Origin: Mixta sp031457955
GTDB taxonomy: Bacteria > Pseudomonadota > Gammaproteobacteria > Enterobacterales > Enterobacteriaceae
Direction of reading: 5' to 3'
DNA: 64,000 bases
Assembly (NCBI RefSeq): GCF_031457955.1
Contig: NZ_JAVDXN010000001.1
Location: 868,001-932,000, forward strand
Shown piece by piece: positions 36,757-44,958 of the stretch. Within the stretch, counting starts at the first letter, position 1, and every line of letters begins with the position of its first letter. The notes beneath the pieces are model-generated. The model searched no databases and was not told the origin of the DNA. It saw nothing but the letters and a program-made list of their open reading frames with translations. The position numbers and the translations under genes were made by a program.

Positions 36757-37854
36757 ATGTCTGCCTCCCCGCTTTTTACGCCCTTGCCCCTTAAAAAAGA
36801 GATACTCAAAAACCGACTGGTGGTGGCGCCGATGACGCGCGTAACGGCCACTGAGGATGGCATCGCCAGCCTGAAAATGAAACGCTATTATCAGGACTTC
36901 GCCCGCGGCGGCTTTGGACTGGTGATTACCGAAGGTATTTACGTTGATACCCAATGGTCGCAAACATATGCGTTTCAGTCAGGCATGGTAAATGCATCTC
37001 AGGCGGAAGCCTGGTTGAGCATTACCCGCGCCGTCCACAGTCATGGCGCTAAAATTATTGCCCAAATTCAGCACGCAGGCGCGCTGTCGCAGGGAAACTA
37101 TTATCGCATGGATACGGTCGCGCCTTCCGCCGTACAGCCTGCGGGCGAGCAGCTCACTTTCTATCGCGGCGCGGGAAAATATCCTCTGCCGCGTGAACTG
37201 AGCGACGCCGAAATTCAGGATATTATTGCCAGCTTTGCCGATGCCGCCGGGCGCGCCGTCGATGAAGCTGGTTTTGACGGCGTGGAAATCCACGGGGCCA
37301 ATGGCTATCTGCTGGATCAGTTTCTGACCAAACCGCTGAACCAACGTACGGATAAATGGGGCGGCGACACCGCTCAGCGTCTGACGCTGGCGCGAGAGGT
37401 AATCAACGCCGTCCGTGCGCGCGTCGGTGAAGAAGCCTGCGTGGGTATTCGTATCTCGCAGGGAAAAGTGAATGACTTTACCCATAAATGGGAAAACGGC
37501 GAAGAAGATGCACGCACCGTGTTTACCTTGCTGGCAGATTCTGGCGTGGATTACATTCACGTAACCGAATATGAAGCCTGGCAACCGGCATTTCCGGACA
37601 ACGCGGCGACCTTCGTTGCGCTGGCGCGTAAATATGCGCCGCAGCTGACGATCATTGCTAATGGCAGCCTGCATGATGTCGCCAGAGCCGAAGAGGTGCT
37701 GGCTCAGGGAGCGGATTTAATTGCGCTGGGGCGCGGAGCGCTGGCTAACCATGACTGGCCGCAACGGGTTGCCAATCAGCAGCCGTTACGCGAGTTCGAT
37801 CGCAGCATTCTGGCGCCGCTGGCGGATATTAAAGCGTGCGAATTGCCTGACTGA
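36757..37854 (+). CDS. Old yellow enzyme-family NADH:flavin oxidoreductase
   Basis: 365-residue FMN-dependent TIM-barrel oxidoreductase that reduces activated C=C bonds of enones and related electrophiles. Visible: N-terminal KNRLVVAPMTR, AQIQHAGALSQG, the active-site block GFDGVEIHGANGYLLDQFL, and C-terminal IALGRGALANHDWP (phosphate binding). Full length. Followed by a bidirectional terminator. Exact substrate unknown. Confidence 0.9.
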   Translation: MSASPLFTPLPLKKEILKNRLVVAPMTRVTATEDGIASLKMKRYYQDFARGGFGLVITEGIYVDTQWSQTYAFQSGMVNASQAEAWLSITRAVHSHGAKIIAQIQHAGALSQGNYYRMDTVAPSAVQPAGEQLTFYRGAGKYPLPRELSDAEIQDIIASFADAAGRAVDEAGFDGVEIHGANGYLLDQFLTKPLNQRTDKWGGDTAQRLTLAREVINAVRARVGEEACVGIRISQGKVNDFTHKWENGEEDARTVFTLLADSGVDYIHVTEYEAWQPAFPDNAATFVALARKYAPQLTIIANGSLHDVARAEEVLAQGADLIALGRGALANHDWPQRVANQQPLREFDRSILAPLADIKACELPD

Positions 37855-37900
37855 ACATGCTAACGCCGTTTATCAGCTGAACCGCCCTGCGTTGTTCGAC

Positions 37901-37959
37901 AACAAAAAGCCGCCTGCCTGAAGTCATCCGGTACTGTCATTAACGGGCGGCTTTTTGTT
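37901..37959. terminator. Bidirectional terminator between convergent genes
   Basis: Long inverted repeat AACAAAAAGCCGCC ... GGCGGCTTTTTGTT with a 31-base loop, providing a T-rich end in both directions for the OYE gene and the minus-strand dehydrogenase. Confidence 0.8.
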
Positions 37960-37967
37960 CAGGTTGG

Positions 37968-38837
37968 TTACTCTTTACCGGTTAAAAAACGATAAATCAC
38001 CGCCAGATCCTGCTCGCCATAACCCGCATCGATCGCCTGTTGCCACAGCTTCGCAATATGTTGCAGCCCCGGCATCGACTGATCTTCCGCCGCGCTCAGC
38101 GCCAGCTGCGCATCTTTCAGCGCCCAGGTCAGCTGCATCTGCGGCGTATAGTCGCCGCCCTTGATGGTATCCAGCTTCACTTTGGCATAAGGCGCAGCTA
38201 GCGGCCCGCCCTCCAGCACCGACCAGAGATCGTCAGGCGTAAAGCCAAACTGCTGCGCCAGGCTGGTGCTTTCCGCCAGCCCCTGCATCATCGCGATCAG
38301 CCAGGCATTTACTACCAGCTTCATGCGGGATCCTGCGCCCGCCTCGCCTAACCAACGCGCGCCTTTGCTGATGGCGGCGAAAACCGGCTCCAGATCCGCC
38401 GCGCGCTGACGATCGCCGCTGGCCAGAATCAGAATCTGTGCGTTTTCCGCGGGCGCTTTGGTGCCGGAAACCGGCGCATCAATATAGACCACATCCGGGC
38501 GCGCGGCGGCCAGCTGGGCAACTAACCGGTCGGTGGCTTCCACGCCGATGGTGCCCATCTGACAGAAAACGGCGTTGGGTTTCAGCGCCGGGGTAATCTG
38601 TTGCAGCACGCTTTCGGTGGTCGCGCCGTCTGACAGCATCGCCACTACGACTTCTGCCTGCGCTGCCGCCTGCTGCGGCTCATCACACAGCTGCATGCCC
38701 GCCGCCGCCAGATCGTCACCGCGCGCTCGGGTGCGGTTCCAGCCCGCGACCTGAAAATCGTTCTTGACCAGGTTAGCCGCAAAAGCGTGCCCCATGGCGC
38801 CTAATCCCAATACCGCAACTGCGGGACGTTGATTCAT
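37968..38837 (-). CDS. NAD(P)-dependent dehydrogenase, 3-hydroxyisobutyrate dehydrogenase family
   Basis: 289 residues. Rossmann motif AVLGLGAMGHAFAANL at the N-terminus, the substrate block DAPVSGTKAPAENAQ and the catalytic Lys in GSRMKLVVNAW (about 171), as in beta-hydroxyacid dehydrogenases including tartronate semialdehyde, glyoxylate and succinic semialdehyde reductases. Single gene; substrate unassigned. Confidence 0.85.
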   Translation of the reverse strand: MNQRPAVAVLGLGAMGHAFAANLVKNDFQVAGWNRTRARGDDLAAAGMQLCDEPQQAAAQAEVVVAMLSDGATTESVLQQITPALKPNAVFCQMGTIGVEATDRLVAQLAAARPDVVYIDAPVSGTKAPAENAQILILASGDRQRAADLEPVFAAISKGARWLGEAGAGSRMKLVVNAWLIAMMQGLAESTSLAQQFGFTPDDLWSVLEGGPLAAPYAKVKLDTIKGGDYTPQMQLTWALKDAQLALSAAEDQSMPGLQHIAKLWQQAIDAGYGEQDLAVIYRFLTGKE

Positions 38838-39066
38838 GGTGTAAATCCTTCTTTATTAGTGTTGGTTAATTCTGGCTTACCACCTGATAATAGTCTCGTT
38901 TTATCTCAGGCAGATGATCATGCCTTTTCTGCCTGCTACCGGTTGCGCAGCGCCAGTACTCTGGCGGCCTGACGACCGGTTTTTTTTGCAAAATGTGTCA
39001 AGCCTGCCAGGCTTATGCGCATTCGTTACGGAACGTTATTGAATATTTCTGTCGCAGGACGCCTTT

Positions 39067-41220
39067 ATGAACATCATCCGCATTTCTTCTTTCTCCGTCC
39101 GTTTTGTGGCCGTGCCCGCCCTGCTGGCTGTCAGCGCGGCTTGTGCCGCCGCCGGTAATGAATCAACGCTGGTGGTCAGCGCCTCGTCCGATGGGCTTTC
39201 TGAACTGGATACGCCTGCGGCGGTAAGCGTGGTGGACGGCGACGACCTGCGTCTGGCCGCGCCGCGCGTTAATCTGTCGGAGAACCTTTCTGGCCTGCCG
39301 GGGGTGCAAATCCAGAACCGGCAAAACTATGCGCAGGATTTGCAAATTTCCATTCGCGGCTTTGGTTCACGCTCCACTTACGGCGTACGCGGTATGCGCA
39401 TTTATGTGGATGGCATCCCGGCGACCATGCCGGACGGCCAGGGGCAAACCTCCAATATCGACCTGAACTCGGTCGATCGCGTGGAAGTGCTGCGCGGCCC
39501 CTTTTCCGCGCTGTATGGCAACGCCTCTGGCGGCGTGATTAATATTGCCAGCCAAAAAGGCAGCCAGCCCGCCAGCGTTGAGGCCAGCAGCTACTATGGC
39601 AGTTTCGGCAGCTGGCGCTATGGATTAAAAGCTCAGGGTGCTACCGGCGATGGCAGCCAGGCGGGCGATGTGGATTACGCGGTTTCGGCCACGCGTTTCA
39701 GCACCCACGGCTACCGCGACCACAGCAGCGCGCAAAAGAATCTGGGCAATGCGCGGCTGGGCGTACGTATTAATGATGTCAGTACGCTGACGCTGCTGTT
39801 TAACAGCGTGGATATTAACGCTCAGGATGCGGGCGGCCTGACCAACGCGGAATGGCACGCCAACCCGCGCCAGTCGCCGCGTGCGGAGCAGTACAACACG
39901 CGTAAAACCACCAAACAAACGCAGGCCGGGCTGCGCTATGAACGTCAGATGAGCGAAAATGACGATCTCAGCCTGATGGCCTGGGCGGGCGAACGCGAAA
40001 CGGTGCAGTACCAGTCGATCCCACGTGCGCCGCAGCGGAAGGCAACGCACGCCGGTGGCGTGATCGATTTAACCCGCCATTATCAAGGTATTGATGCACG
40101 CTGGACGCACCGTGACGCTATCGGCGCGGTGCCGGTTACGCTAACCGGCGGGCTGGATTATGAAACCATGAGCGAGCGCCGCAAAGGTTTTGAAAACTTC
40201 GTGCTACAGAACAATACGCCCAGCTACGGTCATAAAGGCGACCTGCGCCGTAACGAGCGCAACCTGATGTGGAACCTGGATCCCTATCTGCAAACTTCAT
40301 GGCAGCTGACGCCAAAACTGACGCTGGACGCAGGCGTGCGCTTCAGTACGGTGAATTTCGATGATAATGATTTCTATACGCGGCGCGGAAGCAACAGCGT
40401 GACCGATCCTGACAACGGTGACGACAGCGGCGAAGCGCGCTATCACCGCTGGCTGCCTGCCGCCGCGCTGAAATATGCGCTGACCGATGCCTGGAATATC
40501 TACGCCTCCGCCGGACGCGGCTTTGAGTCGCCGACCATTACTGAACTTTCTTACCGCAACGACGATCAGGGTGGCCTGAATAATCGGTTGCAGCCTTCAA
40601 CCAGCGATACGCTGGAGATCGGCAGTAAAACCCGCATTGGCAACGGCCTGCTCAGCGCGGCGCTGTTCCAGACCGATACCAAAAGCGAAATTGTTGTCGC
40701 CAACAGTGAAGGCAGACGCAGCAGCTATAAAAATGCCGGACAGACGCGGCGACGCGGCCTGGAGCTGGCGCTGGACCAGCAATTTGCCCTCGACTGGCGG
40801 CTGCGCGCCTCCTGGACTTTGCTGGATGCCACCTATCGCGACAGCGTAGAGAGCGAAAAAAATCCGGTGACGCGCGGCAATCGCCTGCCGGGCGTGGCGC
40901 GTAATATGGCTTTTGCTGCGCTGGAGTATGCGCCGGAAGCGGGCTGGTACGGCGGTATCGATCTGCGTTATATCAGCGAGATTCAGACCAACGACAGCAA
41001 TAGTGAGCAGGCCCCGGCTTACGCGGTGACCGCCCTGAACGGCGGCTATAAATGGCGTACCGGCAACTGGGTGCTGGATCTGTTTGGCCGCGTGGATAAC
41101 CTGTTTGACCGCAGCTATGTCGGTTCGGTGATTGTCAATGAAGGCAACGGTCGCTACTTCGAGCCGGCACCAGGCCGCAATTATGGCGTGGGCGCCTCTC
41201 TGAGCTGGGAATTTGATTAA
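39067..41220 (+). CDS. pqqU: TonB-dependent PQQ receptor
   Basis: 717-residue outer-membrane receptor, collinear with E. coli YncD/PqqU: signal peptide to about residue 29, TonB box region (TLVVSAS), plug with SIRGFGSRSTYGVRGMR and EVLRGPFSALYGNASGGVIN, then the 22-strand barrel ending GVGASLSWEFD. PqqU is known to take up the cofactor pyrroloquinoline quinone. This matches the PQQ enzyme Gcd encoded 26 kb away. The RBS is modest; no Fur box was noticed upstream. Confidence 0.92.
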   Translation: MNIIRISSFSVRFVAVPALLAVSAACAAAGNESTLVVSASSDGLSELDTPAAVSVVDGDDLRLAAPRVNLSENLSGLPGVQIQNRQNYAQDLQISIRGFGSRSTYGVRGMRIYVDGIPATMPDGQGQTSNIDLNSVDRVEVLRGPFSALYGNASGGVINIASQKGSQPASVEASSYYGSFGSWRYGLKAQGATGDGSQAGDVDYAVSATRFSTHGYRDHSSAQKNLGNARLGVRINDVSTLTLLFNSVDINAQDAGGLTNAEWHANPRQSPRAEQYNTRKTTKQTQAGLRYERQMSENDDLSLMAWAGERETVQYQSIPRAPQRKATHAGGVIDLTRHYQGIDARWTHRDAIGAVPVTLTGGLDYETMSERRKGFENFVLQNNTPSYGHKGDLRRNERNLMWNLDPYLQTSWQLTPKLTLDAGVRFSTVNFDDNDFYTRRGSNSVTDPDNGDDSGEARYHRWLPAAALKYALTDAWNIYASAGRGFESPTITELSYRNDDQGGLNNRLQPSTSDTLEIGSKTRIGNGLLSAALFQTDTKSEIVVANSEGRRSSYKNAGQTRRRGLELALDQQFALDWRLRASWTLLDATYRDSVESEKNPVTRGNRLPGVARNMAFAALEYAPEAGWYGGIDLRYISEIQTNDSNSEQAPAYAVTALNGGYKWRTGNWVLDLFGRVDNLFDRSYVGSVIVNEGNGRYFEPAPGRNYGVGASLSWEFD

Positions 41221-41300
41221 CCCTGTTGTTAAACCGTGAAATTGTGGGCCGTAACGCGCGATGCTACTGTGTAGCGCTTACAGCCCACAGGAGAAACAAC

Positions 41301-42479
41301 ATGATAGCGGTGCAGCAGGTACGTCAGATCGCTTTTCCCGCCGCAATCGCCGGTTTTATCGCGACGCTTATCGGCTACGCCAGCTCTGCGGCGATTGTCT
41401 ATCAGGCTGCCGCTGCCGCAGGTGCCAGCGCGCATGAAATCGGCGGCTGGTTTACCGCTCTGGGTTTGGCAATGGGTATCAGCTCGCTCGGCCTTTCGCT
41501 TTGGTATCGTCAGCCAATTCTTACCGCCTGGTCGACGCCCGGCGCCGCCATGCTGGCCACCAGCCTGGATGGCATTACGCTGTCGCAAACCATCGGCATC
41601 TTTGTCTTTACCAACCTGTTGATTGTGCTGTGCGCACTAACCGGGCTGTTTGCCCGTTTAATGAAGGTGATCCCACAGGCGGTCACCGCTGCCATGCTCG
41701 CCGGGATTCTGTTGCGCTTTGGCCTGCAGGCGTTTGGCGCCTTGCCCACCGATGTGCTGCTGTGCGGGATAATGTGCATCAGCTGGCTGCTGGCGCGGCG
41801 TCTGCTGCCGCGCTATGCGATTATCATTACGCTGCTGGCAGGCCTGCTGGTAACGCTGGCGCGCGGCGATCTGCATTTAAGCCAGCCGCTGCTTACGCTG
41901 AGCTGGCCAACGTTTATTATGCCTACCTTTTCTCTGTCGGCGCTGTTGGGCGTGGGTTTGCCCTTTTTTCTGGTGACAATGGCTTCACAAAACGCGCCGG
42001 GCATCGCCACCTTGCAGGCGCACGGCTTTGACGCGCCCGTTTCGCCGCTTATTGGCTGGAGCGGCCTGATTGCCCTGCTGCTCTCGCCGTTTGGCGGCTT
42101 TTCCGTTTGCCTTGCCGCGATTACCGCTGCTATCTGTATGGGCGAAGAGGTGCATGCCGATCGCCGCAAACGCTGGCTGGCGGCGGCCTGCGCAGGCTTT
42201 TTCTATCTGCTGGCGGGCCTGTTTGGCGGTGCCGTTGGCCTGCTGTTGACCGCCCTGCCGATGGTACTGATCCATACGCTGGCGGGGTTGGCCTTGCTGA
42301 CCACGCTCACCAACAGTATTCAGCGGGCGCTGCATCAGGAAGAGACGCGCGATGCGGCGATGGTTACCTTTTTAGTGACCGCTTCCGGCATTACGCTGGC
42401 AGGCGTAGGCGCACCATTTTGGGGATTATTAACCGGCATGCTGGTATGGTTAATATTATCGGTCAACCGGCTTCGCTAA
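41301..42479 (+). CDS. ydcO: BenE-family transporter YdcO
   Basis: 392 residues, about twelve helices, benzoate/proton symporter family; the true substrate of YdcO is not known. The chosen start MIAVQQVRQIAFP has CAGGAGAAACA directly upstream; a longer frame back to 41226 has no conserved extra sequence. It follows pqqU after 80 bases on the same strand and may be cotranscribed. Confidence 0.88.
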   Translation: MIAVQQVRQIAFPAAIAGFIATLIGYASSAAIVYQAAAAAGASAHEIGGWFTALGLAMGISSLGLSLWYRQPILTAWSTPGAAMLATSLDGITLSQTIGIFVFTNLLIVLCALTGLFARLMKVIPQAVTAAMLAGILLRFGLQAFGALPTDVLLCGIMCISWLLARRLLPRYAIIITLLAGLLVTLARGDLHLSQPLLTLSWPTFIMPTFSLSALLGVGLPFFLVTMASQNAPGIATLQAHGFDAPVSPLIGWSGLIALLLSPFGGFSVCLAAITAAICMGEEVHADRRKRWLAAACAGFFYLLAGLFGGAVGLLLTALPMVLIHTLAGLALLTTLTNSIQRALHQEETRDAAMVTFLVTASGITLAGVGAPFWGLLTGMLVWLILSVNRLR

Positions 42480-42529
42480 CAAGAACAAGCGTTTATTTAA
42501 TGCGATTCTTTATTTGCGCCGAAAATATC

Positions 42530-42555
42530 TGTACAGGTTTATCAAAACCTGTACA
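42530..42555. promoter_or_regulatory. Perfect 11-4-11 palindrome downstream of ydcO
   Basis: TGTACAGGTTT-ATCA-AAACCTGTACA. No T-run follows on either side, so a terminator is unlikely; the symmetric TGTACA ends look like a protein-binding operator. It sits in a 310-base gap (42480-42789) with no other gene seen apart from the yciG terminator. Confidence 0.45.
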
Positions 42556-42712
42556 ACTATAAACCCTGCTGTTGCGATGATGTTGAGCGGATTAAAGCAT
42601 AACCATTAAATTACCCGACCATTATTTTCGCGCTAAATATTCAATCAGGTAATGAAAGGTGAATAAGCGCAATTAACTATAAAGAGTCAGTTAATAAGGG
42701 AGTGGGAAAAGA

Positions 42713-42758
42713 TAAAAAAACCACTCCGACCTAATTTACGCAGATTAGGTCGGAGTGA
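42713..42758 (-). terminator. Terminator of the KGG-repeat stress protein gene
   Basis: Perfect 14-base arms CACTCCGACCTAAT / ATTAGGTCGGAGTG with an 8-base loop, followed on the minus strand by GTTTTTTTAT. Confidence 0.9.
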
Positions 42759-42789
42759 GAGGCGTTAAAAAATGGAATTGCCAGTCACG

Positions 42790-42972
42790 TTATTCTGCTG
42801 GCTTGCGGCCTCCGCCATGGCTGTTCTGGCCGCCTTTGCGCCCAGCTTCAGAAGCCTTTTGCGGGTTGTTCTTGAAATTGCCTCCGCTACGCTGACCGCC
42901 TTTTTTGCCAGCCTCGGAAGCACGCTGCCGATCGTTTGCGAAATTACCTGCTCCACCGCGATACTGAGTCAT
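42790..42972 (-). CDS. yciG: KGG-repeat general stress protein, YciG/Con-10 family
   Basis: 60 residues, hydrophilic and likely disordered, built of repeats of the form ASEAGxKGGQ (ASEAGKKGGQRSGGNF, ASEAGRKGGQNSHGG). Start MTQYRGGAGNF with GAGGAATT upstream. In enterobacteria such proteins belong to the RpoS-controlled stress response and are linked to motility or desiccation; the function is not defined at the molecular level. It has its own strong terminator. Confidence 0.85.
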   Translation of the reverse strand: MTQYRGGAGNFANDRQRASEAGKKGGQRSGGNFKNNPQKASEAGRKGGQNSHGGGRKPAE

Positions 42973-43519
42973 AACAATTCCTCTTTTCTTAACATTCAAG
43001 TGGTCAACTCACTCCCCCGATGGGAGATAAGCAAGCGTAACAACGTTATTAAATGTAGAAGCTGAGTAACGAAGTGCAACTATTTTTAATCGGCCTTAAA
43101 ACGCGCTTAACGCATAAATTTCTTCATGCCGCAATTGTTTTAATTAAATAATTAGCCTGCAAAGACATAATAAAAAACCCTGTTTAAGATTTTTCCTAAA
43201 AATAAGCCCGTCAAGGCGCGTGACTGATTTTTTTAGATAATCTCAATTTTGTTAACATTCATCTATAGTTACTCATATAGACGCGCCTGAGCGTGCCTGA
43301 GACAAAACGCGCATTTTCCGCAGTGCCGCTGCATCCTGATGCCTTACTTAACAGCCACCTGTGGTGGCTTTTGTGTTGATTGCCTTTGCCAGAGGAATAT
43401 CAATCAAATACGCGCTCTTTTCCGGCGTTTGATTTATCTCATGTAAAGATAAAATCATCCGAATAGCTGATACCACACGATTTTCTGCCTCTGGCAGCGT
43501 CAAATAAGGGCCCTCACAG
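42973..43519. other. Non-coding region upstream of srfA and yciG
   Basis: About 550 AT-rich bases with no supported gene. It holds the yciG promoter on the left, an isolated hairpin at 43353-43376, and presumably the srfA promoter. The stretch TTGTTAACATTCATCTATAG near 43252 could include promoter elements. Confidence 0.4.
43353..43376 (+). terminator. Isolated hairpin with short T-run, possible end of a small RNA
   Basis: AGCCACC-TGT-GGTGGCT followed by TTTGTGTT. No coding gene ends before it on the plus strand, so it may close a small RNA or an srf leader transcript beginning around 43270-43290. Confidence 0.35.
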
Positions 43520-44956
43520 GTGGCAAAAACATTTTTACGCAGTGGGAATTTGGATGCCGTACTCGCTTTAGGTGAAAACGGCCAACCGGTTTACCTGTCG
43601 GCGCTGCAACTGCGCGAGACTCTGCGCCTGCGCAAGCAGCAAAAACTGGCCGATTGTCTGGCGATCCCGCAAGCCAACGAGCGCGGCGACCGCCTCGACT
43701 GGTACTCTCCGTTTAATGGTCGGGTCAAAACCTGGCTTAGCGCCAGCGAAAGCGAACGTCGTCAGGCGCTGGCCGAACTGGAAAGCTATCAGCAAACGCT
43801 GAACGCCATGAGCCAGCGCGCGCTCAGCGCGGACAAACCCGCGCTTAAGCTGTTCGGCGCGCTGCTGAGCAAAGCCTTTCAGTTTCCCGATCGCCAATAT
43901 CTCTATCTGGTAAATGGCCGTCCGGTGCTGACCTTTTGGGGCTTCGTTGATTTGGATAAGCGCTCACGCAGCGATGCGCTTGACTGCCTGCGCGATTCGC
44001 TGCAGCCAGAGCCGGAACCCCTCTCCGATGCGCCTTTGCTTAGCGCTCCGATGGCGGACGTTTTAGCGCCGCCAAAAGCTGAGCCGAAAGCAGAACCTAA
44101 ACCCAAAACAGAAACGAAACCTGAAGCTAAACCGAAAGCTGAACCGACGCCCGCGCCATTGCCGGTCGCGCCTGCCGCTTCGGTGAGCGCTTATCAGGCG
44201 ATCACCGAACTGCATGAAGAAGATGAACCTGCTGTTGAGGCGCAGCAAACGCCGCCGCCGCAGCCAAAACCTAAGCGTCGCCTGATGTGGGTCGCTGCGC
44301 CGCTGGCGCTGGCTATTGCCGCTGCGCTGGCTTATAACTTCTGGCCGCAGCAGCCGGAACCTGCGCCTGAGCCTATGGCCAGCGCGCCTGAAAAACCGGC
44401 GGAAAAACTGCCGGAGATGACCCCACGGGTGATCATTCCGGCGGCGACTCAGGCGCAAACCCTTGCGCTGCCGAAAACCTTGCCGCTGAGCAATGCGGCG
44501 GTGGTGGCGGCCGCGCCGGAAACACCTGCGGTCACGGAAAGCGCGCCGGTGCCCGCCACGACCACACCGGTTCCGGCCGATGCGCTGGTGATGCCCTCCG
44601 ATGCGGTACGCGTTGGCTCGATCAAATTCCTTGACGGCAACTGGCGCGTTTCGCTGCAGCTCAGCAATATGCCTGGCTTTAAGGCGCCCAGCCTGCGCTA
44701 TCAGTTCCGCAACGGCAAAGGCTCCGCCACGCTGATCCAGGGCGACGGCACGCGCTGTAAAGCTGAAGCCACCGCGGGCCTGATGAGCTCAGGCAATCTG
44801 ATTATCAACAGTCGTTATACTGCCCGCTGCGCCAACGGTACGCGCTATAAAATGCCGCAGATGGTGTGTAAACAGGGGGATGGCGCCGCCGTGTGCGAAG
44901 CGCAATTTGGCAACGATGCCGCATATCCAATGACGATCAAGCGTGAGAGTAAATAA
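43520..44956 (+). CDS. srfA: SrfA family protein
   Basis: 478 residues, starting at GTG with AAGGG about 10 bases upstream. The N-terminal ~155 residues (MAKTFLRSGNLDAVLALGENG, LYLVNGRPVLTFWGF) match Salmonella SrfA. Then comes a Lys/Pro/Glu-rich tether (KAEPKAEPKPK), one transmembrane helix around 256-274 (LMWVAAPLALAIAAALAYNF), a second Pro/Ala tether, and a folded C-terminal domain with three Cys. A single-pass inner-membrane protein spanning the cytoplasm and periplasm. It is 2 bases from srfB. Molecular function unknown. Confidence 0.85.
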   Translation: MAKTFLRSGNLDAVLALGENGQPVYLSALQLRETLRLRKQQKLADCLAIPQANERGDRLDWYSPFNGRVKTWLSASESERRQALAELESYQQTLNAMSQRALSADKPALKLFGALLSKAFQFPDRQYLYLVNGRPVLTFWGFVDLDKRSRSDALDCLRDSLQPEPEPLSDAPLLSAPMADVLAPPKAEPKAEPKPKTETKPEAKPKAEPTPAPLPVAPAASVSAYQAITELHEEDEPAVEAQQTPPPQPKPKRRLMWVAAPLALAIAAALAYNFWPQQPEPAPEPMASAPEKPAEKLPEMTPRVIIPAATQAQTLALPKTLPLSNAAVVAAAPETPAVTESAPVPATTTPVPADALVMPSDAVRVGSIKFLDGNWRVSLQLSNMPGFKAPSLRYQFRNGKGSATLIQGDGTRCKAEATAGLMSSGNLIINSRYTARCANGTRYKMPQMVCKQGDGAAVCEAQFGNDAAYPMTIKRESK

Positions 44957-44958
44957 CA

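Noticed and set aside
43441..43490. Flagellar sigma-28 promoter before srfA
   Set aside because: A TAAA and a CCGAATA element are present but the spacing is several bases too short for the TAAA-N15-GCCGATAA pattern.
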